Shown here: piece by piece, positions 24,506 through 31,388 of the stretch
Layout: the number at the start of each line of letters is the position of its first letter
Numbering within the stretch: the first letter of the stretch is position 1
Source: Verrucomicrobiota bacterium
GTDB taxonomy: Bacteria > Chlamydiota > Chlamydiia > Chlamydiales > Rhabdochlamydiaceae
Length of the DNA: 54,247 bases
NCBI GenBank assembly: GCA_018240015.1
Contig: JAFEGJ010000001.1
Coordinates: forward strand, 1-54,247
Reading direction: 5' to 3'
Program-made: the position numbers and the translations under genes
Notes under the pieces: model-generated
Database searches by the model: none
Told to the model about the DNA's origin: nothing
The model's input: only the letters and a program-made list of their open reading frames with translations

Positions 24506-25869
24506 AACACACGAAAATTAAAACGATCACAGCGCAGCATCTCGGACAAACCCTCACCGTTTGCGGGTGGGTTAAAACCGTGCGCGCGCAAAAAAATCTC
24601 GCATTCATCGAGCTCAGCGATGGCTCCACATTTTCAGGGCTTCAAATCGTTGCCCAAAACCTCGCTCCTGAAGTCACAACAGGTGCAGCTCTTGCTGTAA
24701 CGGGGCCCCTCGTCGAAAGCCTCGGAGGAAAACAACCCTGGGAAATTAAGGCCGAAAAAATCGACCTTTTAGGGCGCTGCGACTCCGAAGACTATCCTCT
24801 GCAAAAAAAACGGCACTCCTTTGAGTTTTTGCGCACGATTGCCCACCTGCGTCCCCGTACCAATACACAAGGCGCCGTGCTGCGCGTACGAAACGCCCTC
24901 GCATTTGCAACGCACCAGTTTTTTCAAGAAAGAGGCTTTCTCTACGTCCAAACGCCTGTCGTTACAGCGTCCGATTGCGAAGGAGGTGGCCAACAATTTC
25001 TCGTCACCACGCTAAATCTCGATAAACTTCCGCGCCATTCGAGCGGCTCTGTCGACTTTACCCAGGACTTCTTCCAAAAACCGGCCTACCTCACCGTATC
25101 GGGCCAGCTCAACGCAGAGACACTCGCCTGTGCGATGTCCGATGTTTACACCTTTGGACCCACATTTCGGGCGGAGAATTCAAACACGTCGCGCCATCTC
25201 GCCGAGTTTTGGATGATCGAGCCAGAAATGGCCTTTGCTGATTTAAACGATGACAGAGAGTGCGCCGAGGCCTACCTCAAATACGTCGTCCGCTACGTTC
25301 TCGAAAAATGCCCCGACGACCTTCAATTTTTTGATGCTTTTATCGAAAATGGACTCACCCAGCGCCTAAAACATGTCGCTGAGTCTCCTTTTGCGCACAT
25401 GACTTATACGCAAGCCATAGAGGTTCTCCTAAAGTCCGGCAAGCAGTTTGCCTTCCCTGTTGAGTGGGGAGCCGATCTCCAATCAGAGCACGAGCGGTAC
25501 CTCGCCGAAGAATACTGCAAAAAACCTGTCATCCTCAGCGACTATCCCGAAAAAATCAAAGCCTTCTATATGCGAGCGAACCCCGATGGAAAAACCGTAG
25601 CCGCCATGGACGTACTCGTACCCAAAATCGGAGAAATCATCGGCGGCAGTCAGCGGGAAGAGAGGCTCGACGTGCTCAAAGCAAAAATTATTGACTTCGA
25701 CTTAAAAGAAGAAGATTATTGGTGGTACTTACAGCTCAGACAATACGGAACTGTACCCCATGCAGGATTTGGAGCCGGGTTTGAGCGGCTCATTCAATTT
25801 GTAACGGGAATGGAAAACATAAGAGATGTGATTCCCTTCCCACGCTTTCCAGGACATGCGGATTTTTAG
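24502..25869 (+). CDS. asnS: asparagine-tRNA ligase
   Basis: 455 residues starting [15 protein letters not shown]; the ATG overlaps the nfo stop. Anticodon-binding OB-fold ([19 protein letters not shown]), then the class IIb core: motif 2 [20 protein letters not shown] and motif 3 [15 protein letters not shown], plus the AsnRS pattern [10 protein letters not shown]. It charges tRNA-Asn directly. C. trachomatis, as I recall, lacks this enzyme and uses AspRS plus GatCAB, so its presence separates this organism from animal Chlamydia. It is immediately followed by the RING-like gene. Confidence 0.95.
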   Translation: MKHTKIKTITAQHLGQTLTVCGWVKTVRAQKNLAFIELSDGSTFSGLQIVAQNLAPEVTTGAALAVTGPLVESLGGKQPWEIKAEKIDLLGRCDSEDYPLQKKRHSFEFLRTIAHLRPRTNTQGAVLRVRNALAFATHQFFQERGFLYVQTPVVTASDCEGGGQQFLVTTLNLDKLPRHSSGSVDFTQDFFQKPAYLTVSGQLNAETLACAMSDVYTFGPTFRAENSNTSRHLAEFWMIEPEMAFADLNDDRECAEAYLKYVVRYVLEKCPDDLQFFDAFIENGLTQRLKHVAESPFAHMTYTQAIEVLLKSGKQFAFPVEWGADLQSEHERYLAEEYCKKPVILSDYPEKIKAFYMRANPDGKTVAAMDVLVPKIGEIIGGSQREERLDVLKAKIIDFDLKEEDYWWYLQLRQYGTVPHAGFGAGFERLIQFVTGMENIRDVIPFPRFPGHADF

Positions 25870-26526
25870 ATGATTACTACAATACTGACAACTCTTCCGA
25901 CGGATTGTGTTAAGCCAGGATGTGTTGTCACCCCTCTTTCTCCCGATTTAGTTAAGCCTTCTTCTTGCGCACACGTTTTTCATAAAATATGCTTAGAAGG
26001 GTACAAAATACAGTACCCAATACAACAACAGTCGACAGGAGCGCAAAAAACAAGTAAAGCTGTATCAACTTCTAAAGGTTTTCCTTGCCCCAGCTGCACC
26101 ATTCCTTTCGAAAATACCATCGATGTCAAAAAAGACTCTATAAAAGCGACAGAAGCCTGTGATATCTGTTATGAAAAATTCAAACCTGACATTGTTGTGC
26201 TTAACTGTAATCATGGCCTCCATCTGGAATGCTTTAATGCGTTTTATAAAGAAGGTTCTGATTTGACCAAATGCCCAGGACATAAAGAAAATCAACATAG
26301 TATCAATTTTGATGTTCGCAGGATGTATACCGCTTTGGAATTTGAGCAACTCATCAAATCCAAAGGACCAGCTCCTTTCAAATACCTGCCTCCTTCTCCA
26401 AAAAAAGAAGAAAAAGCTCCTGCCACTGGTGAAAACAAAAGAACTTGGAAATCGATTGGTTGGAACCTCACTAAAGGCGTTATAGCCGCTACTTTAGCCT
26501 ACAAAGGCGCGCGCTGGTTTTTTTGA
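25870..26526 (+). CDS. double RING-H2-like zinc-finger protein, candidate effector
   Basis: 218 residues with two cross-brace arrays. Array 1: Cys13, Cys18, Cys33, His35, His38, Cys41, Cys73, Cys76. Array 2: Cys97, Cys100, Cys113, His115, His118, Cys121, Cys135, His138. Both fit the RING-H2 order; the first has four residues between its first two ligands and a serine-rich insert before the last pair, and the second ends in His instead of Cys. A basic, proline-rich linker leads to a short hydrophobic C-terminus (GVIAATLAYKGARWFF) that could sit in a membrane. RING domains recruit ubiquitin-conjugating enzymes in eukaryotes, so a host-directed E3 ligase is likely but unproven. It starts directly after the asnS stop. 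Confidence 0.78.
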   Translation: MITTILTTLPTDCVKPGCVVTPLSPDLVKPSSCAHVFHKICLEGYKIQYPIQQQSTGAQKTSKAVSTSKGFPCPSCTIPFENTIDVKKDSIKATEACDICYEKFKPDIVVLNCNHGLHLECFNAFYKEGSDLTKCPGHKENQHSINFDVRRMYTALEFEQLIKSKGPAPFKYLPPSPKKEEKAPATGENKRTWKSIGWNLTKGVIAATLAYKGARWFF

Positions 26527-26529
26527 AAA

Positions 26530-26699
26530 AACGCGAGTTTCCCTTAAGAAGTCTTTAGGAGAAGGTGCAGATTTTTGATGAGATTTCAGAAAAAACAGCG
26601 AAGTAAATAGCCGAAGTGCTATTTCCAAGCTGGTTTTGCATGGAAATCTCACAAAAAGATGAACCTTATCGTAAGACGGTCTTAAGGGAAGTTCGCGTT
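26530..26699. repeat. long imperfect palindrome 3 (170 nt)
   Basis: The outer arms share CTTCCCTTAAGA and its complement; inside, TGAGATTTC/GAAATCTCA pair, and AATAGC-CGAAGT-GCTATT closes the centre. It lies between the convergent RING-like gene and hemA, and its right arm encodes the last residues of HemA. Confidence 0.78.
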
Positions 26700-27610
26700 A
26701 AATAGATCTCGATCTGTTTTTTTGCTTGCTCTTGGATATAGGTTTGATAGGGCTGTTCTAAACCATCGTTATTCTGCATCAGAACCCGTAAATCTTCCAT
26801 ATTCCGAATCGTAAGCGCATGACGTCTGAGCAGTGGGTCCACTGTTCGCGGCACGCTTAAATCCAAAATTAGACGTGTCTTAAGCTCTTTTGCGGTATCC
26901 CGAATGAGATAGCTACTCGCATGTGTGGCAGAGATAACGACATCAAACGACGCCCAATCTTCTAAAACGCGCGTATCGCAAAGAGAAAGACCATGATCGA
27001 GAGCAAAAGATTCTGCTGCCTGGGGTGTACGCGTGCAAAGTGTGATCGCGCCGTGATGAAGATGGTGGATGATCTTGCGATTGATCTGAGAATTTCCCAC
27101 GATGAGTATGGACTTAGGGTTTTCTTTCAGGACAAGATCGGAAACGGTTTTTTCTAAAGAGCCTTTAGGATTCCATGAAGGCTGGCTCCGAATTTCTTTG
27201 GCTACTTTGAGACTCTTTTGGAACAAGAAATGCAGAGCGCTAGGAAGAGATACCACGTCCTTTGCTGCGCTGTAGGCCACTTTGACTTGGCGCTGAATAT
27301 CACTCTCACCTTTGATCACGCTATCGAGCCCCGATGTCACTGAAATGAGATGTGCAAAACAGTCGCGGCCGATGAGGGAATAGAGTTCGTTTCCGATGAG
27401 TTCTTTCAAATGACAGGCTAGCGCTTGAAAGAGCGCAGCTTCCATCGCGTAAATGTTTTCCCCTGAAAAATAGATTTCAGCGCGGTGGCAGGTCGTGAGA
27501 AAAACGGCAGGCCACTTTCCTTGACTGAGTAATTCGAAAGCACGCACCACCTTTTCATGAAAAGCAATATCTGAGCGTGAATAATTCGTTCCGAGAACAC
27601 CAATGTGCAT
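26666..27610 (-). CDS. hemA: glutamyl-tRNA reductase
   Basis: 314 residues. Reduces glutamyl-tRNA to glutamate-1-semialdehyde, the first step of C5 haem synthesis. Active site LTTCHRAEIY with Cys41; LDSVIKGESDIQRQVK corresponds to the GEPQI substrate region; the NAD(P)-binding part starts SILIVGNSQINRKI; ISATHASSYLI and LDLSVPRTVDP follow. It is short relative to E. coli (418), as in chlamydiae, because the C-terminal dimerisation helix is reduced. The stop lies in the arm of palindrome 3. Confidence 0.93.
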   Translation of the reverse strand: MHIGVLGTNYSRSDIAFHEKVVRAFELLSQGKWPAVFLTTCHRAEIYFSGENIYAMEAALFQALACHLKELIGNELYSLIGRDCFAHLISVTSGLDSVIKGESDIQRQVKVAYSAAKDVVSLPSALHFLFQKSLKVAKEIRSQPSWNPKGSLEKTVSDLVLKENPKSILIVGNSQINRKIIHHLHHGAITLCTRTPQAAESFALDHGLSLCDTRVLEDWASFDVVISATHASSYLIRDTAKELKTRLILDLSVPRTVDPLLRRHALTIRNMEDLRVLMQNNDGLEQPYQTYIQEQAKKQIEIYLTRTSLKTVLR

Positions 27611-27908
27611 GAATTTTGTTATAAATCAGAGCACCATTTCCTGAAAATAACTTCTCGTTTGTGCTGCGTGAAAACTGTCGCAATTCAACGAGCCAACGTG
27701 AATGTTCTTCTAAGACAACTTTGAACGGCCTGCCACGCCGCAATCCCATCCCTTCAGGGGTGGGCATTAGCGTGCATGAATTGGTCTATTCCTTGGGCCC
27801 TCGGAGAATCTCGCTCATTTATGAGCGAGTTCTTCAAACTGTTTAAAACTCTTAATTTTTTGCTAAATATTCATATCAGGCTTAAAATTTTTCCAAAAGG
27901 AGTGATTT
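27611..27908. other. 298-base gap without a gene
   Basis: No convincing reading frame. It contains two hairpins: CCCATCCC-TTCA-GGGGTGGG at 27745-27764 and CTCGCTCA-TTTA-TGAGCGAG at 27810-27829. The first resembles the ends of IS200/IS605-type elements in shape. It must hold the divergent promoters for hemA and the 448-aa gene, but none is clear. Confidence 0.55.
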
Positions 27909-29255
27909 ATGGCATTGACGATTGGATTAGGAGCTCTTGGTCTAGGCGCTGTCTTGCAGCGGTTTTCTTCAGACGTTTCTTCCCGTATCGAGCAAGCAAG
28001 ACAAGCAGGTCTTACACTTGAAATTGAAGCGGGACGGCAGGTGCGACTCGCTCTCGACCATTTCAGTAATTCTTATAGCGACAGCATGAATGAAACAGTC
28101 GATCGGCTAGATGGGACGGTACAAGATTCTTATTCCAAACTGAGAGGTCTCGTTCAAACCTTCCAGAGTGGGAACAATGATCAAATCATCCTTCTAACAT
28201 CAAGAGTGCAGCAGTTTGTCAACACTCTCCCAGCTGGGAATCTTCGGCCTCAGGTAACATTTGTTACACCACAATATATACCTCCTTCCAGAGATCCAAG
28301 CCCATTTACCTTGCACATCCAAGGAAATTTTCCAAATATTGGGCGACCTGACATGGTCCCTACTCTTAGGTTAAGCAACCGCCTTTCCCGACAAACCATA
28401 ATTCAAGATTACCGTCCCCACCAAACAACAGTGCAAGAGATGACATTTAATCTTCCCATGTCTCTGCTGGGTTCAGGCGAAGAAAGACGTGTAACATTAA
28501 CATCGGGAGAACTTCGCATTCCCCATGAAGAAGGAGGAATATTAGGTTTTGGAGCTCGGAGAGTAGATCATATTTTTCATCTTCTTCTTGGAATGCTACC
28601 GAGAACTCCAGGGACGATTCGCTTGCGAATAATATCCCCTGGTCAAGCCCAACCTAGAACGCAGCTACATCAGTCTCAAGAGTTTATGCAAGAAGCACCT
28701 ACGACTTGGGGTGAGCGCACCTATGAAATCGCTCCGATGCAAGGTTGGTCTGTAGTGCGCGGAACAGCTCGCATCAAAGTTTTAGCGAAAAATGAGGATT
28801 GGGGACCCGTTTATGATGAATTTGATCGAGATGATTCTAATCGAGTTCTTTGGAAAGTTAGTACAAAGTGTTATGGTCATTATCAGCAATTTGAGGACCG
28901 TGCAAAAGTTGCAGAACAACTAAGAGCTGATAATCCTAATTCAGGTATAGCTATTATGTTTGGACCTTCTCCTCATCCTATAAAGCCTTTTCTCCGTTTC
29001 AAAATCGAATTTCAAGAATACCAAGATTATGTACCTGAAGTTACACGCGAAGAAGAAATTCACTTACCTTGGAAAGATTCAAAAGTGATCGAACTACCAC
29101 CCCACGCGCAATGGCGTGTTAGTTTACAGGCTTTTAATGGAACGAATCATGAAATAGCCCAAACAACGTTAGACAATCGCTTTATCACCGTTCAATCAAC
29201 CCCTAATAGCTTAACCATCGGAACTGTCAATCCATCGACATTGAATTTGCTTTGA
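27909..29255 (+). CDS. large protein of unknown family, beta-rich
   Basis: 448 residues; AAAAGGAG precedes the ATG. The N-terminus has a glycine-rich hydrophobic segment (ALTIGLGALGLGAVL), then a helical, coiled-coil-like region to about 95. From about 113 the sequence alternates short beta strands (FTLHIQGNF, PTLRLSN, MTFNLPMSLLG, RRVTLTSGELRIP), suggesting two or three beta-sandwich domains. A segment WGPVYDEFDRDDSNRVLWKV lies near residue 300. I know no family with this layout. The N-terminal membrane-like segment could be an anchor. Confidence 0.75.
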   Translation: MALTIGLGALGLGAVLQRFSSDVSSRIEQARQAGLTLEIEAGRQVRLALDHFSNSYSDSMNETVDRLDGTVQDSYSKLRGLVQTFQSGNNDQIILLTSRVQQFVNTLPAGNLRPQVTFVTPQYIPPSRDPSPFTLHIQGNFPNIGRPDMVPTLRLSNRLSRQTIIQDYRPHQTTVQEMTFNLPMSLLGSGEERRVTLTSGELRIPHEEGGILGFGARRVDHIFHLLLGMLPRTPGTIRLRIISPGQAQPRTQLHQSQEFMQEAPTTWGERTYEIAPMQGWSVVRGTARIKVLAKNEDWGPVYDEFDRDDSNRVLWKVSTKCYGHYQQFEDRAKVAEQLRADNPNSGIAIMFGPSPHPIKPFLRFKIEFQEYQDYVPEVTREEEIHLPWKDSKVIELPPHAQWRVSLQAFNGTNHEIAQTTLDNRFITVQSTPNSLTIGTVNPSTLNLL

Positions 29256-29256
29256 A

Positions 29257-29282
29257 CTTTCCATGCCTTTAAACATGGGAAG
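29257..29282. terminator. hairpin between convergent genes
   Basis: CTTTCCATG and CATGGGAAG form a nine-pair stem with one G-U around CCTTTAAA. There is no strong T-run. It lies between the 448-aa gene and recX, whose 3' ends face each other. Confidence 0.5.
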
Positions 29283-29283
29283 A

Positions 29284-29679
29284 TCAACGTAGATGTTCCA
29301 TGATGGCATCTGTAGAAAATCCCCTTCGCGCCAATGCTGCAGCCTTTTGCTGAGGGGTTTTCCTTTGCCATTGTGGCTTTTTTAAGAGAGTACGGATGGT
29401 GTCTTGTTCTTTTGAAAGACCGGGATTTTTAAGTCCCCAACCTTTCAGCTTCATTTGGATATACCGAGGGCCATATCCTTTCGCTTCAAGTTGCTCGACT
29501 TTTCTCTTAGCCATTTGATCATCATTGAGATAGCCCGCTTTTTGGCAGTAGAACAAGACTTCTTCTATTTCTTGAGGATCAAACCCTTTTAAAGTTAATT
29601 TTTTTCTTAACTCCTGGGTGGTCCGGCTCTTCATAGCTAATAATTGAAAAGCAGCACCTTTCACTGTTTTTTGTTTCAT
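29284..29679 (-). CDS. recX: regulatory protein RecX
   Basis: 131 residues in three-helix repeats: AFQLLAMKSRTTQELRKKL, GYLNDDQMAKRKVEQLEAKG, then GPRYIQMKLKGWGL and the last repeat. RecX binds RecA filaments and limits their activity. The family usually has 150-170 residues; here the third repeat is compressed. Usually recX follows recA, but no recA lies here. It converges with the unknown gene and is divergent from the gene at 29709. Confidence 0.88.
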   Translation of the reverse strand: MKQKTVKGAAFQLLAMKSRTTQELRKKLTLKGFDPQEIEEVLFYCQKAGYLNDDQMAKRKVEQLEAKGYGPRYIQMKLKGWGLKNPGLSKEQDTIRTLLKKPQWQRKTPQQKAAALARRGFSTDAIMEHLR

Positions 29680-29708
29680 TTTTATGATATTATCGCTACG
29701 TTTGAATT

Positions 29709-30008
29709 ATGACTACCCCTCCGGGAGCCGCGGGACCAAGCGGCACAAGTGGATCTGGACAAACACCTTCTTCAGGCTATGGCCCTGGGGAAATGCCGCC
29801 GATTGGAAAACCTCTTTCTCCAAATGACCCTTGGGTCAAGATGATGGAAAAGATGTTTCCCAAAGCCAATACCTACGACCTCCAAGTGTATGCAGGGCAA
29901 TTTCGTGATAACATGTGCAAAATGCTGCAGAGCGAAATCAACCGCATGACGCAAAAATCGCACGAAGCGGCGATGAAAATGAAGCGGGCGATCGAGGGGA
30001 ATGAATGA
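29709..30008 (+). CDS. small protein with disordered Gly/Pro/Ser N-terminus
   Basis: 99 residues. The first 40 are glycine/proline/serine-rich (GAAGPSGTSGSGQTPSSGYG). The rest is helical (PWVKMMEKMFPKA ... FRDNMCKMLQSEINRMTQKS) and amphipathic. The same position upstream of rluD is occupied in C. trachomatis by a small unnamed gene (CT659 as I recall). It overlaps the rluD start by eight bases. No ribosome site stands out. Function is unknown; the disordered head and helical tail would suit a secreted or adaptor protein. Confidence 0.75.
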   Translation: MTTPPGAAGPSGTSGSGQTPSSGYGPGEMPPIGKPLSPNDPWVKMMEKMFPKANTYDLQVYAGQFRDNMCKMLQSEINRMTQKSHEAAMKMKRAIEGNE

Positions 30009-30924
30009 AGACGAAAGCATGCAAACAGATGAGATTACGATTAGTTCTGAGGAGATGTGTGTCCGCCTGGATAAATTCCTGGCGCAGGCTTATCCCCTGC
30101 ATTCTCGAACGTATTTCCAGTATCTCATCGACCGCGGACTGGTTCTCGTCAATGGCGATGTCTGGAAGAAGAAAGACATTCCCAGACTCGGCGATACGGT
30201 CGAAGTCTGTTTTGAGCTCACACCTGAATTAAATCTCACTCCCGAAAATATCCCTTTAGACATCTTGTACGAAGATGAATTTTTGCTGGCGGTGAATAAA
30301 CCGCCGGGCATGGTTGTCCATCCGGCTCCTGGGCACCCCCAAGGAACGTTTGTGAATGCTCTACTGTACCACTGCCAGTCTCTGCCGGATATGGAGTCCT
30401 TACGACCCGGAATTGTGCACCGTTTGGACAAAGATACGTCCGGCGTTCTGCTAGCTGCAAAAACACTGGCCTCTCATCAACAGCTCATCGATCTTTTTGC
30501 TTCGCGTCAAATGGAAAAAACCTATCAGGCTATCTGTGTTGGCACTCCCCGAGATGGAGTGATAGATGCTCCGATCGGTAGACACCCCACACGACGCCAA
30601 GAAATGGCGGTGAGAGAAGGAGGAAAAGTAGCACTCTCCGATGTTAAATGCTTAAAAACCCGTGGAGATCTTTCTTTCGTTGAAATCCGGCCTAAAACGG
30701 GAAGAACGCACCAAATCCGTGTCCACCTCGCACATATCGCAGCTCCTGTACTAGGAGATCCTGTTTACGGCAGACCTGCAATGAACGAAAAATGGGATGT
30801 ACAGCAACAACTTTTACACGCCTCACAACTGCGGTTTACGCATCCAATGACAGGAAAATTCCTCGAGATTATTGCGCCTCTTCACGGGCGTTTTACAAAG
30901 TTCTTAGAATATCTTGACCAATAA
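30001..30924 (+). CDS. rluD: ribosomal large-subunit pseudouridine synthase, RluD family
   Basis: 307 residues. N-terminal S4 RNA-binding domain (about 22-75), then the RluA-type catalytic domain with HRLDKDTSG (catalytic Asp143), MEKTYQAIC and KTGRTHQIRVHLAH. It isomerises uridines of 23S rRNA (helix 69 positions for RluD). It corresponds to CT658 (sfhB) in C. trachomatis. The ATG at 30001 overlaps the small gene upstream. A decayed palindromic gap follows before khpA. Confidence 0.93.
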   Translation: MNEDESMQTDEITISSEEMCVRLDKFLAQAYPLHSRTYFQYLIDRGLVLVNGDVWKKKDIPRLGDTVEVCFELTPELNLTPENIPLDILYEDEFLLAVNKPPGMVVHPAPGHPQGTFVNALLYHCQSLPDMESLRPGIVHRLDKDTSGVLLAAKTLASHQQLIDLFASRQMEKTYQAICVGTPRDGVIDAPIGRHPTRRQEMAVREGGKVALSDVKCLKTRGDLSFVEIRPKTGRTHQIRVHLAHIAAPVLGDPVYGRPAMNEKWDVQQQLLHASQLRFTHPMTGKFLEIIAPLHGRFTKFLEYLDQ

Positions 30925-30948
30925 CTACCGGGTCAACTATTATTTTAT

Positions 30949-31106
30949 CATAACTGCCTATCGGAAAATGGATATTAAGCGTATCCGTAAAATTTTCGGA
31001 TAGATACCGACACCGACCACTCTACCGACGTCAACCGAACTGCTTAGCGACACAGAGACCGACTTTCTCGACAGATTTTATATGGATTTTGGATAGGTAA
31101 CCATAA
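30949..31106. repeat. possible decayed long palindrome with ACCGAC motifs
   Basis: CCTATC (30957-30962) pairs with GATAGG (31092-31097), and the neighbouring AAAAT/ATTTT and ATAT segments continue the match. The interior holds ATCCG-TAAAATT-TTCGGAT and four copies of ACCGAC (31006, 31012, 31024, 31058). It fills most of the 212-base gap between rluD and khpA. No gene is seen. Confidence 0.42.
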
Positions 31107-31136
31107 CGAGGTGTAAATTCTGCTAAGGATTGTAAT

Positions 31137-31388
31137 ATGAAAGAATTTGTCGAATATATTGTGAAAAACCTGGTCGACCATCCTGATAAAGTCCATATCA
31201 ATGAAATCGGAGGAACGCATACTCTCATTCTTGAGCTCTCCGTAGAAAAAACCGATATTGGCAAAATCATTGGGAAAAAAGGGAAAACGATTAATGCGAT
31301 ACGTACCCTTTTGATGTCGGTTGCGAGCCGTAATGGCGTACGGGTCTCTCTAGAGATTATGGAAGAACCAGCTGTAGTGATATCATAA
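31137..31388 (+). CDS. khpA: KH-domain RNA-binding protein KhpA
   Basis: 83 residues; AAGGA precedes the ATG. A single KH domain with the GKKG loop at 46-49 (GKIIGKKGKTINAIRTLL). KhpA binds RNA, often with KhpB, and affects cell division and small-RNA stability in Gram-positive bacteria. The length is typical. It converges with the large DHH gene, overlapping by six bases. Confidence 0.9.
   Translation: MKEFVEYIVKNLVDHPDKVHINEIGGTHTLILELSVEKTDIGKIIGKKGKTINAIRTLLMSVASRNGVRVSLEIMEEPAVVIS

Noticed and set aside
27555..27767. 70-residue minus-strand frame upstream of hemA
   Set aside because: Arginine-rich, overlaps the hemA start and runs through a hairpin; at best a degraded mobile-element remnant.
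31006..31063. CRISPR-like or iteron array of ACCGAC
   Set aside because: Units are only six bases with irregular spacing and no cas or replication gene nearby.
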